Positions 1-8,786 of a stretch of DNA of 64,000 nucleotides are shown piece by piece. The stretch lies in NCBI GenBank assembly GCA_006228005.1, contig VDHG01000016.1, positions 1 to 64,000 on the forward strand, read 5' to 3'. Positions within the stretch are counted from its first letter, which is position 1; every line of letters begins with the position of its first letter. This DNA is from Testudinibacter crocodili (GTDB taxonomy: Bacteria; Pseudomonadota; Gammaproteobacteria; Enterobacterales; Pasteurellaceae). The notes under the pieces are model-generated. The model was not told where the DNA came from. It saw only the letters and a list, made by a program, of their open reading frames with translations, and ran no database searches. Both the position numbers and the translations under genes were made by a program.

Positions 1-186
1 GCGGGGTAGCTATGTGCGGAAGAGATAAGTGCTGAAAGCATCTAAGCACGAAACTTGCCTTGAGATGAGTTTTCCCCAGGTATAACCTGGTAAGGGTTGT
101 TTAAGACGAAGACGTAGATAGGCGGGGTGTGTAAGTGTAGTGATATATTGAGCTAACCCGTACTAATTGCCCGAGAGGCTTAACCA
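1..186 (+). rRNA. rrl: 23S ribosomal RNA, 3' end (partial)
   Basis: The window opens inside the last ~190 bases of a 23S rRNA gene. The conserved 3' terminal segment is visible: the GAAGAGATAAGTGCTGAAAG stretch, the AAGCACGAAACTTGCC block, and the closing GAGGCTTAACC sequence near 177-186. The rest of the gene lies upstream of the window. The exact 3' end is estimated by comparison with the remembered E. coli sequence. Confidence 0.95.
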
Positions 187-356
187 TACAACGCTCAAGG
201 GTTTTGCCCTAAAGTAGCGCGAAGTAGAAAGACAAAGAAAAGCTCAATGAGTTTGAATCAGATTAGCTTGTGGCCGAATAATAACAGTGAAATAAAGTGA
301 AGTAAAAAAACTGAAAAGAAGAAAGAACAAAGAAATAAAGACAATCAAGCCGAATT

Positions 357-476
357 ATTCCGGCGGCGATAGTGCAGTAGTCCCACCTGAACCCATGCCG
401 AACTCAGAAGTGAAATGCTGTAATGCCGATGGTAGTGTGGGGTCTCCCCATGTGAGAGTAGGACACCGCCGGATTT
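357..476 (+). rRNA. rrf: 5S ribosomal RNA
   Basis: A 120-base 5S gene lies about 170 bases after the 23S end. The conserved core GTCCCACCTGAACCCATGCC and the AGTGAAATGCTGTAATGCCG and GGTAGTGTGGGGTCTCCCCA segments are all present. The ends CCGGCGG and CCGCCGG pair as helix I. The ends are set by alignment to E. coli 5S and may be off by one or two bases. Confidence 0.96.
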
Positions 477-495
477 TACTGAATACAGTACAACG

Positions 496-524
496 ACCCT
501 TAGCAGCGATGCTAAGGGTTTTTT
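496..524 (+). terminator. rrn operon rho-independent terminator
   Basis: A 10-bp perfect stem (ACCCTTAGCA / TGCTAAGGGT) with a GCGA tetraloop is followed by a run of six T. It lies 20 bases after the 5S gene and ends the rRNA operon. Confidence 0.92.
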
Positions 525-697
525 GTATGGGCGCAAAAATAAATGTGCTGGATAAAAAACAGGCATCAACACCAATTTCTTAGCCGATATCAATAAAACC
601 GCAATAACCATTGTTAAAAAACAGCCTATTATTTTATAGTAAGTATAACGTAAAACTTCATAAGGTATGTATTGTTCGTTATTGTTGAGGAGATGTT

Positions 698-1792
698 ATG
701 GATTTTTTTAACTTTTTTGCGCAGGCTGAGGAAATTGAGCATGATACCCAGAGATATTCTTTATTAGAGTTGATTTTTTTAACCATGACCGCTGTACTGT
801 CAGGAGCAAAGACATGGTGCGATGTTCATCAGTTTGGCGAAAGCCATCTCTCTTGGTTGCGTCAATATTTACCTTTTGCACAAGGTATTCCATCTAAAGA
901 AACGATCGCTGATCTTGTTTGCAAACTCCATTCAAGCCAATTAAATGATATTTTTATCAATTTTGTTAACGAATTACGTCAGAGCAAAAATCTTGAGCAA
1001 ATTCCATTGGATGGGAAAAACCTTCGCAACTGCTTCGGGCATGAGGCGAAAAGTGCACTGCATAACATTACCATACAAAGTAAAATGCACGGTGTGATAC
1101 TGATACAGCATAAATCTCCACGTTGGCGTAATGAACAGCAAGGTGTGTTGGAAATACTCCAGACATTAAAATTGAGGAGAGCGATAGTTTCCGTTTATGC
1201 CTGCAACACACAGAAAAAGATTGTTGAGCAACTTAAGGATAAGCAAGCAGACTATGTGATTGCTTTAAATAATAATCATGCAATGTTTCGCAAAGAAATT
1301 GCAGCCTATTTTCATAAAATGGCGCGCGAGATGCCTCAAACTATTGATTGTTATCATAATATAAATACTGGGCAACAGTATAAAAAATTACCTGTTGATG
1401 AATGGTTGTCTGAGCCAATGCGCTGGGAGGGGATTCAGACGGTGCTGTGTGCAGAAGCACTGTCAGAGTTGAGGCAGAACAGCAAATTAGACTCTAAGTT
1501 AGACTGTTATATCAGCAGCTTAAATGCCGCATTACCACAATTAGCAGAGAGTATTCGGGAGCATTTATTGCTGAAAAAAAGGAAGGCACATTGGATGTTG
1601 GATGTGGTATATCGGGATGTTCGTGGTCTCAGTAGTAAAGATAACGGGGAAAAGAAGCTGACCTCCTTGCGTTATTATGCATTGAATTTAGCCCGGCTGC
1701 ACCCCGCGCAATCGAGTTTGCGTATGAAATTAAAAACTGCCGCTTGTTCGGATGCATTTCGTGAAGAGCTGCTATTTGGTATCGGTGAGTAA
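698..1792 (+). CDS. ISAs1-family (H-repeat-like) transposase reading frame, catalytically defective
   Basis: The protein has 364 residues and aligns end to end with ISAs1/H-repeat transposases as I remember them. It has the N-terminal domain (LLELIFLTMTAVLSGAKTW), the first catalytic Asp in a DGKN motif (D105), a QADYVIALNNNH segment, and the C-terminal HWMLDVV block near 298-304. Two of three expected catalytic residues are missing. The family's second Asp (in TTDAMGCQ) is Y167 here, in SVYACNTQ. The Glu of the family's HWHVENKLHW motif is Lys here (around 293, in IREHLLLKKRKAHW). The frame has no stop or frameshift. No terminal inverted repeats or target duplication were recognised, so it is a solo gene next to an rRNA operon. 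It is either a fossil that has kept its frame or a retained, non-transposing protein. Confidence 0.8.
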   Translation: MDFFNFFAQAEEIEHDTQRYSLLELIFLTMTAVLSGAKTWCDVHQFGESHLSWLRQYLPFAQGIPSKETIADLVCKLHSSQLNDIFINFVNELRQSKNLEQIPLDGKNLRNCFGHEAKSALHNITIQSKMHGVILIQHKSPRWRNEQQGVLEILQTLKLRRAIVSVYACNTQKKIVEQLKDKQADYVIALNNNHAMFRKEIAAYFHKMAREMPQTIDCYHNINTGQQYKKLPVDEWLSEPMRWEGIQTVLCAEALSELRQNSKLDSKLDCYISSLNAALPQLAESIREHLLLKKRKAHWMLDVVYRDVRGLSSKDNGEKKLTSLRYYALNLARLHPAQSSLRMKLKTAACSDAFREELLFGIGE

Positions 1793-1813
1793 GCTAGTCT
1801 AGGTAAATAAGAG

Positions 1814-1852
1814 CAAAAAAAACCGCACTTTAAACCCAGAAATAAAAGTGCT
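1814..1852 (-). terminator. Probable pyrE terminator containing an uptake-sequence arm
   Basis: Read on the minus strand, GCACTTTTATT and AAAGTGCGGT can pair and are followed by eight T. It lies about 130 bases downstream of the pyrE stop. One arm is an uptake-sequence core, a common way Pasteurellaceae build terminators. The stem is imperfect. Confidence 0.5.
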
Positions 1853-1983
1853 GTGAAAGGAGGCGTCAATCGATATTGGATTTTGTGTGATTTGGGGTGA
1901 GTGATAAACGTTCTTTGTTATTTAGTGAAAAAAGACAAGATTTGAGCAATTAACTCCAATCTTGCCAAAATACCCAAGTGCGG

Positions 1984-2625
1984 TTATACACCGTATTGTT
2001 GTTGATATTGGTGCATTGCGGGGAGGAAGGGTTGGTAAATCGGGCTGTGGTTTAAAAAAGCGAGGAGATCGTCTAAATCGATAATGGATAGAACTCGGCA
2101 ATGATAATCACGCTCTACTTCTTGAATAGCAGATAATTTCCCTTTGCCTTTTTCTTGACGATTCAGGGCAATCATAACCGCACTTAGTTTGGCATTATTG
2201 GCGGCAATGAGCTGCATTGATTCACGAATGGCTGTTCCAGCAGTAATGACGTCATCAACCAACAAGACTCTGCCTTGTAATGGGCTACCGATTAAATTGC
2301 CGCCTTCACCATGATCTTTTGCCTCTTTGCGATTAAAACACAGCGGTTTATCGCAACCAAATTGATTGGCTAATGCAATGGCAACAGTGGTGGCGATCGG
2401 AATACCTTTGTAGGCAGGACCAAACAGCATGTCATATTCGATCCTTGAGGCTTGGATTGCCGCCGCATAAAATTCGCCCAAACGTGCCAGATCGCTGCCG
2501 GTGTTAAACAGGCCTGCATTGAAAAAGTAGGGACTGATTCGACCGGATTTTAAGGTGAATTCACCAAATTTCAACACATTGCGCTTGAGGGCAAATTCAA
2601 TAAATTGTTGTTTATAATCTTGCAT
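1984..2625 (-). CDS. pyrE: Orotate phosphoribosyltransferase PyrE
   Basis: Transfers the phosphoribosyl group of PRPP to orotate, giving orotidine 5'-phosphate, the fifth step of de novo pyrimidine synthesis in the cytoplasm. The protein has 213 residues, the usual bacterial length. The PRPP-binding loop [17 protein letters not shown] is clear at about 119-135, and the flexible catalytic loop [12 protein letters not shown] precedes it. The start ATG lies only 8 bases after the rph stop, so the two genes are co-transcribed. That gap is too short for the attenuator that separates rph from pyrE in E. coli, so pyrimidine control must work differently here. Confidence 0.97.
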   Translation of the reverse strand: MQDYKQQFIEFALKRNVLKFGEFTLKSGRISPYFFNAGLFNTGSDLARLGEFYAAAIQASRIEYDMLFGPAYKGIPIATTVAIALANQFGCDKPLCFNRKEAKDHGEGGNLIGSPLQGRVLLVDDVITAGTAIRESMQLIAANNAKLSAVMIALNRQEKGKGKLSAIQEVERDYHCRVLSIIDLDDLLAFLNHSPIYQPFLPAMHQYQQQYGV

Positions 2626-2633
2626 AAATCACC

Positions 2634-3353
2634 TTAATGATCGTTTAAGGCCGCACGTTGTACGGCAAAAATCTGCTCGATTCCACCTTGTGCCAGCTCC
2701 AGTAATTGCAACAATTCTTGATGACTAAACGGTTCGCCTTCCGCGGTACCCTGCACTTCAATCATACGTCCATCTTCTGCCATGACCACATTCATATCGG
2801 TTTCGGCGGCAGAATCTTCCACATATTCTAAATCGCACACCGCCGTACCATCAACAATGCCGACCGAAATTGCCGCTACTAAACCTTTGATCGGATTGGT
2901 TTTCAGTTCACCGTTGGCTAATAGTGTGTTGACCGCATCAATCACTGCGACACAAGCGCCACTGATCGCAGCAGTGCGCGTGCCACCGTCAGCTTGAATC
3001 ACATCACAATCAACGGTGATGGTGCGTTCGCCAAGTGCGGTCAAGTCGATCATGGCGCGCAATGAACGACCGATTAAGCGTTGAATTTCCAACGTGCGTC
3101 CGCCTTGTTTACCGCGAGCGGCTTCACGCTGCATCCGCACATTGGTCGAGCGTGGCAGCATCCCATATTCAGCGGTGATCCAGCCTTGTCCCTGCCCTTT
3201 TAAAAAGCGCGGCACGCTATTTTCCAGCGTAGCGTTGCACAGCACTTTGGTATCGCCAAACTCAACCAATACCGAGCCTTCGGCATGTTTAGTATAGTGA
3301 CGGCTGATTTTTATCGGGCGGGTAGCTTGCAAAGGGCGGTCATTCGGACGCAT
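2634..3353 (-). CDS. rph: Ribonuclease PH
   Basis: A phosphate-dependent 3'-to-5' exoribonuclease that trims the 3' ends of tRNA precursors and acts as a hexamer in the cytoplasm. The protein has 239 residues, the full family length. It begins [20 protein letters not shown], typical of RNase PH, and contains the [15 protein letters not shown] segment and the conserved [18 protein letters not shown] motif at about 115-132. It is first in an rph-pyrE operon and divergent from yicC, as in E. coli. Unlike E. coli K-12 rph, the frame looks intact to its end. Confidence 0.97.
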   Translation of the reverse strand: MRPNDRPLQATRPIKISRHYTKHAEGSVLVEFGDTKVLCNATLENSVPRFLKGQGQGWITAEYGMLPRSTNVRMQREAARGKQGGRTLEIQRLIGRSLRAMIDLTALGERTITVDCDVIQADGGTRTAAISGACVAVIDAVNTLLANGELKTNPIKGLVAAISVGIVDGTAVCDLEYVEDSAAETDMNVVMAEDGRMIEVQGTAEGEPFSHQELLQLLELAQGGIEQIFAVQRAALNDH

Positions 3354-3479
3354 CGGGGTTCTCCATTTTTACTGTTCTCAATTCAGTTGGAATTCTAGCA
3401 CGAAACCGCACTTTGCACACGACAGTCCCGCTCAAAATCGGTAGAATAGCGTCGTTTAATCATCGAATAAGGAAAAAAT

Positions 3480-4343
3480 ATGATTTACAGTATGACTGCG
3501 TTTGCCCGCTTGGAACTGAAGCAGAGCTGGGGCAATGCTGTATGGGAGATTCGCTCTGTCAACCAACGCTATCTGGAAAACTTTTTCCGTTTGCCGGAGC
3601 AGTTTCGTGGCTTGGAAAACAACTTGCGTGAAAAAATCCGTCAGCGGATCACCCGCGGTAAAGTGGAGTGTAATTTGCGTTTGGAATTGAAAGCACAGAC
3701 CGCACTTGAACTACAACTCAACCAGTCGTTGGCGCAACAAGTGTTGCAATCACTCAAATGGCTGAAACAGCAAGCCGGTGAAGGGGAGATCAGTTTAACC
3801 GATGTGTTGCGTTATCCCGGTGTAGTTGAAACACCAGAACAAGATTTGGATCAAATTAGTCAAGATTTACTCAAAGGGTTTGATCAACTGCTAGACGAAT
3901 TTATCGCCATGCGTGGGCGTGAAGGGCAGAAACTACAAGAGATTATTCAACAGCGCCTACAAGCGATCAGTGTTGAAGCGGACAAAGTGCGGTCACAAAT
4001 GCCACAAATTTTGCAATGGCAACGGGAGAAATTGCAACAGCGGTTTGATGAAATCCAATTGCAAGCCGATCCGCAACGTTTGGAACAAGAGATGATTTTA
4101 TTAGCGCAGCGTGTTGATGTTGCGGAAGAGCTGGATCGGTTGCAAATGCATGTGAAAGAAACGACTGCAACCTTGAAAAAAGGTGGCGCTGTTGGGCGTC
4201 GGTTGGATTTTATGATGCAGGAATTAAATCGCGAATCGAATACGCTTGCTTCGAAATCAATTAATGTTGAGGTCACCAACTCGGCAGTCGAGTTAAAGGT
4301 CTTGATCGAACAAATGCGTGAACAGATTCAGAATTTGGAATAA
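3480..4343 (+). CDS. yicC: YicC family endoribonuclease
   Basis: The protein has 287 residues. It opens MIYSMTAFARLE and has the family's REKIRQRITRGKVECNLRLE segment near 50-70. The C-terminal block KGGAVGRRLDFMMQELNRESNTLASKS is the YicC/YloC signature. YicC proteins are metal-dependent endoribonucleases; E. coli YicC is linked to turnover of the small RNA RyhB. It is divergent from rph across about 126 bases, the same arrangement as in E. coli. The ATG follows AAGGAAAAAAT, a good ribosome-binding site. Confidence 0.93.
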   Translation: MIYSMTAFARLELKQSWGNAVWEIRSVNQRYLENFFRLPEQFRGLENNLREKIRQRITRGKVECNLRLELKAQTALELQLNQSLAQQVLQSLKWLKQQAGEGEISLTDVLRYPGVVETPEQDLDQISQDLLKGFDQLLDEFIAMRGREGQKLQEIIQQRLQAISVEADKVRSQMPQILQWQREKLQQRFDEIQLQADPQRLEQEMILLAQRVDVAEELDRLQMHVKETTATLKKGGAVGRRLDFMMQELNRESNTLASKSINVEVTNSAVELKVLIEQMREQIQNLE

Positions 4344-4349
4344 ACTGAC

Positions 4350-4390
4350 ACCGCACTTTGTATTTAAATCAACAGCCCCTAAAGTGCGGT
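4350..4390. terminator. Bidirectional terminator made of facing uptake sequences
   Basis: ACCGCACTTT and AAAGTGCGGT form a 10-bp perfect stem between the convergent yicC and oapB-like genes. A T-rich stretch follows on the plus strand. The right arm ends exactly at the stop of the minus-strand gene. Confidence 0.7.
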
Positions 4391-4797
4391 TAATCAATTT
4401 TTTCTATTTTACAACCACTTGCAATCACTTCGCCCAAACTGTTGCTCAGCACCGCACTTTCAGCTCTTTCCCACCAGTTCCACTGAATATTGGCGTAGCG
4501 TTTGCCGCTGCCGGAGATTACCGGTTGTAGATGTTGGCTGATACCGTTTAGAGTCAGCTGAATCGAAGGATTTTTTGAGTGCTGTTTGATGGCTGAAGCA
4601 TTGAGCGCAGTGACTTTGATTTGGATATTGTTATCACAGTAGTAAAGATGGGTAGTATTGCTCTCGGGCAGGGTTTTATTTAATGCCGTCGAGCCAGAGG
4701 TGCTTTGTTGCAAGCTCAGGTTATTGTGGGTATCAGTCGGAGCATGACAACCGGATAGCAAGATGATGATGCAACCGCATAAACTTTTTTTCATCAT
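4390..4797 (-). CDS. oapB: Lipoprotein of the MliC (C-type lysozyme inhibitor) fold, probable OapB
   Basis: The protein has 135 residues from the ATG at 4797, chosen because GAGG lies 9 bases upstream and a short lipoprotein signal follows (MMKKSLCGCIIILLSGC, lipid-acceptor Cys in LSGC). The mature part matches the MliC pattern: LYYCDNNIQIKV near the start, a LTLNGI strand, the key VISGSGKRYANIQ loop, then WWERAESAVL and a closing SGCK. MliC proteins inhibit host C-type lysozyme in the periplasm or outer membrane. The position directly after oapA matches oapB of Haemophilus influenzae as I recall it. The symbol rests on position; lysozyme inhibition rests on motif likeness. Confidence 0.68.
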   Translation of the reverse strand: MMKKSLCGCIIILLSGCHAPTDTHNNLSLQQSTSGSTALNKTLPESNTTHLYYCDNNIQIKVTALNASAIKQHSKNPSIQLTLNGISQHLQPVISGSGKRYANIQWNWWERAESAVLSNSLGEVIASGCKIEKID

Positions 4798-4872
4798 AGG
4801 AATAAACCTCATATTGACGTGATGAAATTTCAGTAAAAATGCCGTTATCATTTAGATAACGGCATTTTTTGA

Positions 4873-6012
4873 TTATTTCTTATACTGATAACTGCCGTCG
4901 TTATTACGGATAAACGTGCTGCCGTTTTGTAAGGTTAAACGGCTCACTCGGCCTTGTGAATTGACTTGAATCGTCACTTTGTCACCGGCTTTAAAGCTGC
5001 TGAGTGCTTTTTCACCGCCGTTGGCTTTGGTCATCGCATTGACATCGGCAATATTCAGATTATTATTGCGGAACACCTGCATCAAGCTGACGCCTTGTGG
5101 GATAGTTAAAGTGCGGTTGTTGCCGGAAGTTGTATTGTCAGCGGCTGGTTTGGCAGGCGCAGCAGCTTGTTTTGGCGCAGTTGTTGGTTTAACTGTGGTC
5201 GTTTTTGTGGTTGTGGTCGGTTGTGATTTTGCCGGTGTACGAGTAGCTTGCTCTTTTGGCGCTTCATAACGAGGTGGCGTTGTCGCTTGTTGCGTTGCCG
5301 TAGTTTGTGATGGTGCGGTCTGAGCGTTTGCACTTTGAGCTACTGTTCCGGCTGCAACGGCAGCAGCTTGGGTTGCGGCGGCGGTTGCCAAAGTTTGAGC
5401 GTTGCTATCGCCCACAGTATTTGGCTGAGGCAGCAAAGCGTTGTTTTGATTGTTTGATTGTTCGTTCGGTTGATTGATTTGTTCTTCTTCTGATTGATTC
5501 AACGATTGAAATTCTATCGGCAGCGTATTCGAATTTTGCGCTTGTAGGGCATCAACAGTAGTGGTTGAACTTGGTTTTAACCAAAAGAAAATCAACAACA
5601 CTAAAATCAGTGCCAATAAGGCGATGAATAGGCGGCGGTGTTTGGCTGGTAAACGATTTAAGATCCCCCAAGTTTCTGGTTTTTTCAAACGGTTGCTTAA
5701 TGGCTCATGCGCACTATTTGCGTGATCAGTTGTTATCGGCTCAACCGCACTTTTAGCCGTTGTTTCGATTTGAGCGGCACTCTCTGTTACAGGTTGTGGA
5801 TCATGAGGGGGCAGGTTTGTCGTGCTCATACTTTCCTCCTTGTGCTCACGTTTAGGTAACAAGCCTTTCGCCTTGTCAAAAAAAGAGGGCTTTTCTTCAA
5901 TGGGTTTTTTCGGCGTAATCGGTTCCATGTTGCTAAATTCAAATTTTAATTGATTCTGTTTTTCACCGGCGGTTGCTTCAGCATTGCTGCGGTTTTGGTT
6001 CTCAGAAGTCAC
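4873..6012 (-). CDS. oapA: Opacity-associated protein OapA
   Basis: A cell-envelope protein of 379 residues. In H. influenzae OapA contributes to the transparent colony phenotype and epithelial attachment. It has a cytoplasmic N-terminus rich in charged residues, one membrane segment at about 130-147 (LFIALLALILVLLIFFWL), a long low-complexity Ala/Thr/Gln/Pro region, and the C-terminal OapA domain (LysM-like) from about 300, with RTLTIPQGVSLMQVFRNNNL and [12 protein letters not shown] set the start at the GTG at 6012, which has GAGG six bases upstream; a TTG at 6024 is possible. The lipoprotein gene follows after 75 bases, so the two are probably one transcript. Confidence 0.9.
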   Translation of the reverse strand: MTSENQNRSNAEATAGEKQNQLKFEFSNMEPITPKKPIEEKPSFFDKAKGLLPKREHKEESMSTTNLPPHDPQPVTESAAQIETTAKSAVEPITTDHANSAHEPLSNRLKKPETWGILNRLPAKHRRLFIALLALILVLLIFFWLKPSSTTTVDALQAQNSNTLPIEFQSLNQSEEEQINQPNEQSNNQNNALLPQPNTVGDSNAQTLATAAATQAAAVAAGTVAQSANAQTAPSQTTATQQATTPPRYEAPKEQATRTPAKSQPTTTTKTTTVKPTTAPKQAAAPAKPAADNTTSGNNRTLTIPQGVSLMQVFRNNNLNIADVNAMTKANGGEKALSSFKAGDKVTIQVNSQGRVSRLTLQNGSTFIRNNDGSYQYKK

Positions 6013-6125
6013 TAGACACCTCAAATTGTCAAAATATGTTTTTATGAATAAAAATATTTTTCTATTCTAAAGGAATTAGACAAAATAAAAACTGTTTTTG
6101 CTGGAATTTGGTGTGAATTTTTTGC

Positions 6126-7133
6126 TTATGGCGTTAATAAGGTTTTATTCGGCTCACCAGCAATCTCGCGTGCCAGCTTAGGCACGAGATATCCGGAGCT
6201 GATTTTCTGCAGTTCGTGGTAGATTGCCAACGCCTGCTTGTCGTCCAGATAAAAATGCGCTGCACCTTGCACTTTATCGAGCAAATGCAGGTAATAGGGT
6301 AAAATACCTGTACTAAACAGTTTATCGCTTAATTGTTTTAACAATTGTGCATTGTCATTTACGTCTTTTAAGAGCACCGATTGATTCAGCAATACCACGT
6401 TGGCGGCGCGTAATGGTGCCAAATGATCGGCTAAAGTGTGGTCGATTTCATTCGGGTGATTGATATGGGTGACCAGCACCTTATTTAAACGTGAAGCGGC
6501 TAAACGCTGGCAAAGTGCGCTGGTAATCCGTTGCGGAATCACCACCGGCAATCGGGTATGAATTCGCAGGGTTTTAATGTGTCTGATCTGCTCCAAGCGG
6601 CTGATCAGCCAGTCCAGTTCGTGATCTTTCGCCATCAGCGGATCGCCGCCGGAAAAAATCACCTCTTCAATTTCAGGGTGCGCGGCGATATAGTCAAGTG
6701 CGGTTTGCCAGTTCTGTTTGTTGCCTTTGTTGTCCTGATAGGGAAAATGGCGGCGAAAGCAGTAGCGGCAATTGACCGCACAGCCGCCTTTCACCATTAA
6801 TAACACTCGGTTATGGTATTTATGCAATAAGCCCGGCACCGCACTTTGCTGCTCTTGCAGTGGATCTTGGCTGAAGCCTTGCACTTGAAAAAACTCCTGC
6901 TGCGACGTCATCACTTGCAGCAAAAGTGGATCCTGTGGATTGCCCTTTTCCATTTTGTCGATAAACGGTTGTGGCACGCGCAGCGGGAATAATCGACGTG
7001 CCGAAATGTCGTTTTTGAATTGATTTAGTGGTAGATCGAGTTGCCTCAGCAATTTTTGCGGATCATTTATCGCATTTGCAAGGTAATCTAGCCAGCTTGG
7101 CTCTTCTCTAAGCAGGGTGTTTTGGGTTATCAT
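6126..7133 (-). CDS. epmB: EF-P beta-lysylation protein EpmB (lysine 2,3-aminomutase-like radical SAM enzyme)
   Basis: Converts L-alpha-lysine to (R)-beta-lysine, which EpmA then attaches to elongation factor P. The protein has 335 residues, shorter than clostridial lysine aminomutases, as expected for EpmB. The radical-SAM cysteines are in VNCRYCFRRHFPY (Cys-x3-Cys-x2-Cys with the preceding Cys), and a FSGGDPLMAKD motif follows about 40 residues later. The ATG at 7133 is preferred over an upstream TTG. It is divergent from its partner efp across 70 bases, which supports the assignment. EpmA is not in the window. Confidence 0.95.
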   Translation of the reverse strand: MITQNTLLREEPSWLDYLANAINDPQKLLRQLDLPLNQFKNDISARRLFPLRVPQPFIDKMEKGNPQDPLLLQVMTSQQEFFQVQGFSQDPLQEQQSAVPGLLHKYHNRVLLMVKGGCAVNCRYCFRRHFPYQDNKGNKQNWQTALDYIAAHPEIEEVIFSGGDPLMAKDHELDWLISRLEQIRHIKTLRIHTRLPVVIPQRITSALCQRLAASRLNKVLVTHINHPNEIDHTLADHLAPLRAANVVLLNQSVLLKDVNDNAQLLKQLSDKLFSTGILPYYLHLLDKVQGAAHFYLDDKQALAIYHELQKISSGYLVPKLAREIAGEPNKTLLTP

Positions 7134-7203
7134 AGACAAGTTTTATTAAAATTTTATCTGATCTTGTCTTAAGATCAGGCTTTTTTCAAGTGATGAGGAC
7201 ATT

Positions 7204-7770
7204 ATGGCAACCTATTCTACCAGTGATTTTAAACCGGGTCTTAAATTTATGCAGGACGGCGAACCTTGCGTTATCGTTGAAAACGAATTCGTGAAACCGG
7301 GAAAAGGTCAAGCGTTTACCCGTACTCGTATCCGCAAACTGATTTCCGGCAAAGTCTTGGACGTGAACTTTAAATCCGGCAACACCGTGGAAGCGGCGGA
7401 TGTGATGGATACCAATTTGACTTTTTTGTATAAAGACGAAGATTTTTGGCATTTTATGAACAACGAAACTTTTGAGCAGTTGTCAGCGGACGCCAAAGCG
7501 GTGGGCGACAATGACAAATGGTTGTTGGATCAAGCGGAATGTATCGTCACTTTATGGAACGGCGCGCCGATTTCCGTGACACCACCGAATTTTGTCGAGC
7601 TGGAAATCGTGGATACCGATCCAGGTTTGAAAGGCGATACGGCGGGTACGGGCGGCAAACCGGCAACCTTAAGCACCGGCGCTGTGGTGAAAGTGCCGCT
7701 GTTTGTGCAAATTGGTGAAGTCATTCGAGTGGATACTCGCTCCGGTGAATATGTAGCACGTGTGAAGTAA
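7204..7770 (+). CDS. efp: Elongation factor P
   Basis: Binds ribosomes stalled at polyproline stretches and restores peptide bond formation. The protein has 188 residues and the three-domain EF-P length. The modification site is Lys34 in [10 protein letters not shown]. The C-terminal domain carries the typical [28 protein letters not shown] region. It has good codon bias and is preceded by GATGAGGACATT. It is divergent from epmB, whose product makes the beta-lysine for Lys34. Confidence 0.98.
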   Translation: MATYSTSDFKPGLKFMQDGEPCVIVENEFVKPGKGQAFTRTRIRKLISGKVLDVNFKSGNTVEAADVMDTNLTFLYKDEDFWHFMNNETFEQLSADAKAVGDNDKWLLDQAECIVTLWNGAPISVTPPNFVELEIVDTDPGLKGDTAGTGGKPATLSTGAVVKVPLFVQIGEVIRVDTRSGEYVARVK

Positions 7771-7796
7771 GCGTATTATATCGCTAACAATACAAG

Positions 7797-7825
7797 CGGG
7801 GTGTTATCGCCCCGTTTTGTTTTTT
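7797..7825 (+). terminator. efp terminator overlapping the end of folA
   Basis: CGGGG and CCCCG pair around an 8-base loop and are followed by TTTTGTTTTTT. The hairpin lies 27 bases after the efp stop. It runs into the last codons of the convergent folA gene, which ends at 7804. Confidence 0.8.
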
Positions 7826-8301
7826 CGCTTTAAGATTAAAAATCGACAAGCATAAGCGTTTTTATCATCGGCAGTTACTAGTTCGTCTTCTACAATATGC
7901 CAGTCATTCAAATCGAGCACCGGAAAAAAAGTATCGCCGTCAAGTGCGGTTTGGATTTCGGTTAAATACAGTTTGTCTGCTAACGGCAGGCTTTGTTTAA
8001 ACAGCTCGCCGCCGCCAATAATCATTACCTCATCAGCCTTTTTGCACAAGCCAAGTGCGGTTTGTAGGCTATCCGCCCATTGTACGCCGTCAGACACAAA
8101 TGGCTGGCGCGATAACACGATGTTAGTGCGGTTCGGCAACGGGCGACCGATAGACTCAAAGGTTTTACGCCCCATTATCACCGGTTTGTTTAAGGTGTTG
8201 CGTTTAAACCACGCTAAATCACGTGGCAAGTGCCACGGCATTTGGTTATCTCTGCCGATCACCCGATTTTGGGTGAAGGCGACGATCAGGCTGATTTGCA
8301 T
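7804..8301 (-). CDS. folA: Dihydrofolate reductase
   Basis: Reduces dihydrofolate to tetrahydrofolate with NADPH; the target of trimethoprim. The protein has 165 residues from the ATG at 8301 (MQISLIVAFTQNRVIGRDNQ). That start matches the family N-terminus; the 57 codons open upstream lie inside the yjjB region and do not belong. Substrate and cofactor motifs are seen: MPWHLPRDLAWFK at about 21-33, PVIMGRKTFESIGRPLPNR, and MIIGGGELF. The acidic residue that binds the pterin is likely D28 of PRDLAW. It lies 16 bases after yjjB, on the same strand, probably in one operon with yjjP and yjjB. Confidence 0.96.
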   Translation of the reverse strand: MQISLIVAFTQNRVIGRDNQMPWHLPRDLAWFKRNTLNKPVIMGRKTFESIGRPLPNRTNIVLSRQPFVSDGVQWADSLQTALGLCKKADEVMIIGGGELFKQSLPLADKLYLTEIQTALDGDTFFPVLDLNDWHIVEDELVTADDKNAYACRFLILKRKNKTGR

Positions 8302-8317
8302 AATTCGGATCCTATCA

Positions 8318-8785
8318 CTAAATAACAGGGCGCTGGCGGTAAAACAGTAAACCTGGCAAAGCCAAGCCGAAAGCCAATGCGCCAAGAATAAAACCAGATT
8401 TGACAAAATTATCAACGGCTTGTTGGAACAGGGCTTCAGAATAGCCGATATGGTGGATTTGCACAACGGCAATCATCGCTTTATAGGCAAATACGCCGGG
8501 AATCATTGGAATGATCGCAGCCACGGTGAACACTTTTGGGTGTGCTAAATAGCGCTGTGACAGATAAACGCCGATAAAACCGATCAGCGCCGCAGCAAAA
8601 AAGGTGGCAAACACCAACGGCATATCCATCGTTAGTAATAACAGTTTACGAAAACCATGTCCCAACGCCCCGAGCAGTGCACAATATTTCAGTGCATTTT
8701 GTGGCACATTAAACAACAGGGCAAAACCAATCGCCGGAATGGCGGAAAAAAACATATCGTCCAGCAAAATGAGCAGCAGATCCAT
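8318..8785 (-). CDS. yjjB: YjjB, small subunit of a ThrE-like exporter
   Basis: The protein has 155 residues with about four to five hydrophobic segments and belongs to the ThrE_2 (DUF3815) family. In E. coli YjjP and YjjB together export succinate; related ThrE proteins export threonine and serine. The pair corresponds to the two halves of the single-chain ThrE. The start lies one base after the yjjP stop, indicating tight coupling. Succinate export is plausible because mixed-acid fermenting Pasteurellaceae release much succinate, but the substrate is inferred. Confidence 0.85.
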   Translation of the reverse strand: MDLLLILLDDMFFSAIPAIGFALLFNVPQNALKYCALLGALGHGFRKLLLLTMDMPLVFATFFAAALIGFIGVYLSQRYLAHPKVFTVAAIIPMIPGVFAYKAMIAVVQIHHIGYSEALFQQAVDNFVKSGFILGALAFGLALPGLLFYRQRPVI

Positions 8786-8786
8786 C

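Noticed and set aside
345..611. Open frames on both strands across the 5S rRNA gene
   Set aside because: They cover the 5S rRNA and its terminator and have no protein-like features.
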